The notes under the pieces are model-generated. The model saw only the letters and a list, made by a program, of their open reading frames with translations. It was not told the origin of the DNA and did not search any database. From positions 215,062,325-215,126,324 of the forward strand of contig OV050030.1 in assembly GCA_920105625.2 (NCBI GenBank): a stretch of 64,000 bases of DNA, in the 5' to 3' direction. Of this stretch, positions 61,167-64,000 are shown in pieces (the first letter of the stretch is position 1; every line of letters starts with the position of its first letter). Source of the DNA: Clusia tigrina. Taxonomy: Eukaryota > Arthropoda > Insecta > Diptera > Clusiidae. Both the position numbers and the translations under genes were made by a program.

Positions 61167-63710
61167 AAAGACTGATAAAACTTCAAATCGCCCTAACTTC
61201 TATACGGTGCGATCTATACCTATCAAAGTATGCAACATTCAAATGCTTGTAACTTTTTACTGGAGCTTAATAAAATCTTGAAATTTTGTGACAATAAAGT
61301 ACTCGAGCCTCTTATCAATTTAAGCTATCGCTCATAGCTATGCTGCCCTTGAGTCCCAAATCAAGCACTGACAAAACTTCAAATGGCCCTAACTTCTACA
61401 CGGTGCGTCCTACACCTATCAAAGTTTGCAACAATCAAATGCTTGTAACTTTTTACTGGAGCGTCATAAAATCTTGAAATTTTGTGACAATAAAGTACTC
61501 GAGCCTCTTATCAATTTAAGTTATCGCTCATAGCTATGCTACCCTTGGGTCCCAAATCAAACACTGGTAAAACTTCAAATGGCCATAACTTCTTTACGGT
61601 GCGTCCTATACCTATCAAAGTTTGCAACAATAAAATGCTTGTAACTTTTTACTGGAGATTAATAAAATCTTGAAATTTTGTGACAATAAAGTACTTGAGC
61701 CTCTTATCAATTTAAGCTATCGCTCATAGCTATGCTACCCTTGAGTCCGAAATCAAACACTGATAAAACTTCAAATGGCCCTAACTTCTATACGGTGCGT
61801 CCTACACCTATAAAAGTTTGCAACAATCAAATGCTTGCCCGTTTTTCTGGAGCGTCATAAAACCTTGAAATTTTGTGACAATAAAGTACTCGAGCCTCTT
61901 ATCAATTCAAGTTATCGCTCATAGCTATGCTACCCTTGAGTCCCAAATCAAACACTGGTAAAACTTCAAATGGCCATAACTTCTTTGCGGTGCGTCCTAT
62001 ACCTATCAAAGTTTGCAACAATAAAATTCTTGTAACTTTTTACTGGAGATTAATAAAATCTTGAAATTTTGTGACAATAAAGTACTTGAGCCTCTTATCA
62101 ATTTAAGCTATCGCTCATAGCTATGCTACGCTCGCGTCCCAAATCAAACACTGACAAAACTTAAAATGGCCCTAACTTCTATACGGTGCGTCCTACACCT
62201 ATTAAAGTTTGCAACAATCAAATGCTTGTAACTTTTTACTGAAGCGTCATAAAAACTTGAAATTTGGTGACAATAAAGAACTCGAGCCACTTATCAATTC
62301 AAGCTTTCGCTCATAGTTATGCTACCATTGAGTCCCAAATCAAACACTGATAAATCTTCAAATGGCCCTAGCTTCTATACGGTGCGTCCTATACCTATCA
62401 AAGTTTTCAACAATCAAATGCTTGTAACTTTTTATTGGAGCGTAATAAAGTCTTGAAATTTTGTGATAATAAAGTAGTCAAACCTCTTGTCAATTTAAGG
62501 TATCGCTCATAGCTATGCTAGCCTTGAGTCCCAAATCAAAGACTGATAAAACTTCAAATGGCCCTAACTTCTATACGGTGCGATCTATACCTATCAAAGT
62601 ATGCAACATTCAAATGCTTGTAACTTTTTACTGGAGCTTAATAAAATCTTGAAATTTTGTGACAATAAAGTACTCGAGCCTCTTATCAATTTAAGCTATC
62701 GCTCATAGCTATGCTACCCTTGAGTCCCAAATCAAACACTGATAAAACTTCAAATGGCCCTAACTTCTATACGGTGCGTCCCACACCTATACAAGTATGC
62801 AACAATCAAATGCTTGCCAGTTTTTCTGGAGCGTCATAAAACCTTGAAATTTTGTGACAATAAAGTACTCGAGCCTCTTATTAATTTAAGCTATCGCTCA
62901 TAGCTATGCTACCCTCGAGTCCCAAATCAAACACTGATAAAACTTCAAATGGTCCTAACTTCTATACGGTGCGTCCTACACCTATCAAAGTTTGCAACAA
63001 TCAAATGCTTGTAACTTTTAACTGGAGAGTCATAAAACCTTGAAATTTGGTGACAATAAAGTACTCGAGCCTCTTATCAATTTAAGCTATCGCTCATAGC
63101 TATGCTACCCTTGAGTCCAAAATCCAACACTGATAAAACTTAAAATGGCCTCACTTCTATACGATGCGTCCTATATCTATCAAAGTTGTCAACAATCAAA
63201 TGCTTGGAACTTTTTATTGGAGCGTAATAAAGCCTTGAAATTTTGTGACAATAAAGTAGTCGAGCCTCTTGTCAATTTAAGGTATCGCTCATAGCTATGC
63301 TAGCCTTGAGTCCCAAATCAAAGACTGATAAAACTTCAAATGGCCCTAACTTCTATACGGTGCGATCTATGCCTATCAAAGTTTGCAACAATAAAATGCT
63401 TGTAACTTTTTACTGGAGCTTAATAAAATCTTGAAATTTTGTGACAATAAAGTACTTTAGCCTCTTATCAATTTAAGCTATCGCTCATAGCTATGCTACC
63501 CTCGAGTCCAAAATCAAACTGAGAAAACTTCAAATGGCCCTAACTTCTATACGTTGCGTTTTATGCCTATCAAAGTTTTCAACAATCAAATGTTTGTAAC
63601 TTTTTATTGGAGCGTAATGAAGTCTTGAAATTTTGTGACAATAAAGTAGTCGAACCTCTTGTCAATTTAAGGTACCGCTCATAGCTATGCTAGCCTTGAG
63701 TCCCAAGTCA
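61167..63710 (+). repeat. Right-end HOR copy C (about 2543 bp, 13 monomers)
   Basis: It begins like copy B (AAATCGCCCTAAC near 61186) and reaches the next TGCGTTTTATGCC at 63555, 2543 bp after 61012. Extra units at 62.3-63.5 kb (CACCTATACAAGTATGC, CTTGGAACTTTTTATTGG, CAAACTGAG) pair with 19.0-19.8 kb in the minus block. A further copy starts near 63711 and runs off the window. Confidence 0.8.
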
Positions 63711-64000
63711 AAGACTGATAAAACTTCAAATCGCCCTAACTTCTATACGGTGCGATCTATACCTATCAAAGTATGCAACATTCAAATGCTTGTAACTTTT
63801 TACTGGAGCTTAATAAAATCTTGAAATTTTGTGACAATAAAGTACTCGAGCCTCTTATCAATTTAAGCTATCGCTCATAGCTATGCTTCCCTTGAGTCCC
63901 AAATCAAGCACTGACAAAACTTCAAATGGCCCTAACTTCTACACGGTGCGTCCTACACCTATCAAAGTTTGCAACAATCAAATGCTTGTAACTTTTTACT

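Larger units (their letters stand above)
1..64000. repeat. Continuous 196-bp tandem satellite array filling the window
   Basis: Every stretch read consists of a monomer of about 196 bp repeated head to tail. The landmark GTTTGCAACAATC recurs at 5, 201, 397 and 593, exactly 196 bp apart. In plus orientation the landmarks come in this order: GTTTGCAACAATC, CTTTTTACTGGAG, TTGAAATTTTGTGAC, AATAAAGTACTCGAGCC, TCATAGCTATGCTACCC, GAGTCCCAAATCAAAC, AAACTTCAAATGGCC, TATACGGTGCGTCC. No gene, tRNA, rRNA, transposon end or unique spacer of any length was seen. Since 196 is not a multiple of three, an open frame shifts at each unit, so the array cannot carry a long repeated protein. A nucleosome-scale unit length and homogeneous arrays are typical of eukaryotic centromeric or pericentromeric satellites. 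That role is inferred; the sequence alone does not prove it. Confidence 0.97.
40580..64000 (+). repeat. Right plus-oriented satellite block, beta HOR domain
   Basis: From GCCTCTTATCAATTTAAG (40582) to the end of the window every monomer is in plus orientation. The first 1297 bp (40580-41876) are the single-copy spacer of palindrome 2. From 41877 onward the sequence mirrors the minus block 15001-40579, sharing rare variants in reverse complement. Local tandem duplications of 7, 8, 9, 10, 12 and 13 monomers are listed separately. The block continues off the right edge. Confidence 0.92.
41877..64000 (+). repeat. Palindrome 2, right arm (visible part)
   Basis: The arm begins at TTGCAACAATC (41877), the complement of the last minus-oriented bases before 40580. 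It can be followed to the end of the window. At the far end, GTATGCAACAATC after CACCTATACAA (62783-62808), TGGAACTTTTTATTGG (63204), the 4-bp-deleted CAAACTGAG (63515-63523) and TGCGTTTTATGCC (63555) all pair with 19.0-19.8 kb at a constant sum of 82589. Relative to the left arm it carries a net gain of about 14 monomers between roughly 43.1 and 46.2 kb, an 8-monomer duplication at 52.5-55.6 kb, and lacks a 6818-bp segment at about 56.07 kb. Confidence 0.85.

Noticed and set aside
1..64000. CRISPR array
   Set aside because: The repeats are directly adjacent with no unique spacers, and the unit is about 196 bp instead of a short repeat plus spacer.
1..64000. CENP-B box-like motif
   Set aside because: I looked for the TTCG...CGGG core on both strands. 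CGGG occurs in few variants (for example ACGGGCAAG near 15257) and never in the required arrangement.
1..64000. Transposon or LTR insertion within the array
   Set aside because: The 196-bp register never breaks for more than tens of bases, apart from the junctions listed. No terminal repeats, polyA tails, target-site duplications or coding fragments were seen.
1..64000. Telomeric repeat, ribosomal DNA, tRNA clusters or organelle-derived DNA
   Set aside because: No TTTAGGG or TTAGGG runs, no rRNA or tRNA signatures and no non-satellite segment was found on either strand.

Overview
The window is one uninterrupted tandem satellite DNA array. A monomer of about 196 bp (37% GC in the one unit counted by hand, positions 201-396) repeats roughly 325 times from the first base to the last. 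I see no gene, RNA gene, transposon or unique sequence. The longest open frames are under 80 codons and are periodic by-products of the repeat. This size and organisation point to a eukaryotic centromeric or heterochromatic array read through by a long-read assembly. The style of the monomer (for example AAGTTATGGCCATTTGAAG on one strand) reminds me of plant satellites, but I cannot name the species or satellite family.

Layout: (1) 1-3450 is plus-oriented monomers. (2) 3451-40579 is minus-oriented. (3) 40580-64000 is plus-oriented again. At both switch points the flanking arrays are mirror images, so both are inverted duplications with a short single-copy spacer. Palindrome 1 is centred near 3187, with arms of at least 2.9-3.1 kb and a 527-bp spacer; its left arm runs off the window. 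Palindrome 2 is centred near 41228, with arms of about 22 kb each (about 18.6-40.6 kb against 41.9-64.0 kb), a 1297-bp spacer, and a right arm that runs off the window.

The minus-oriented block is chimeric. Its left part (3451-15000, 'alpha') is built from a higher-order repeat shared with the left plus flank. Its right part (15001-40579, 'beta') is built from higher-order repeats shared with the right plus flank. The two meet at a truncated monomer at 15000|15001. In both palindromes the single-copy spacer is continuous with the plus-oriented flank.

Within each domain the monomers fall into recognisable subtypes arranged in higher-order repeats (HORs). Alpha HOR copies contain 16, 14, 10 and 15 monomers. 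Beta HORs and segmental duplications have periods of 1371-1372, 1559, 1750, 1950, 2349 and about 6.2-6.8 kb. Comparing mirrored positions dates many events relative to the inversion: changes present on both arms are older, and changes on one arm are younger. Coordinates and offsets come from hand alignment of diagnostic variants; boundaries given as approximate are good to about one monomer.
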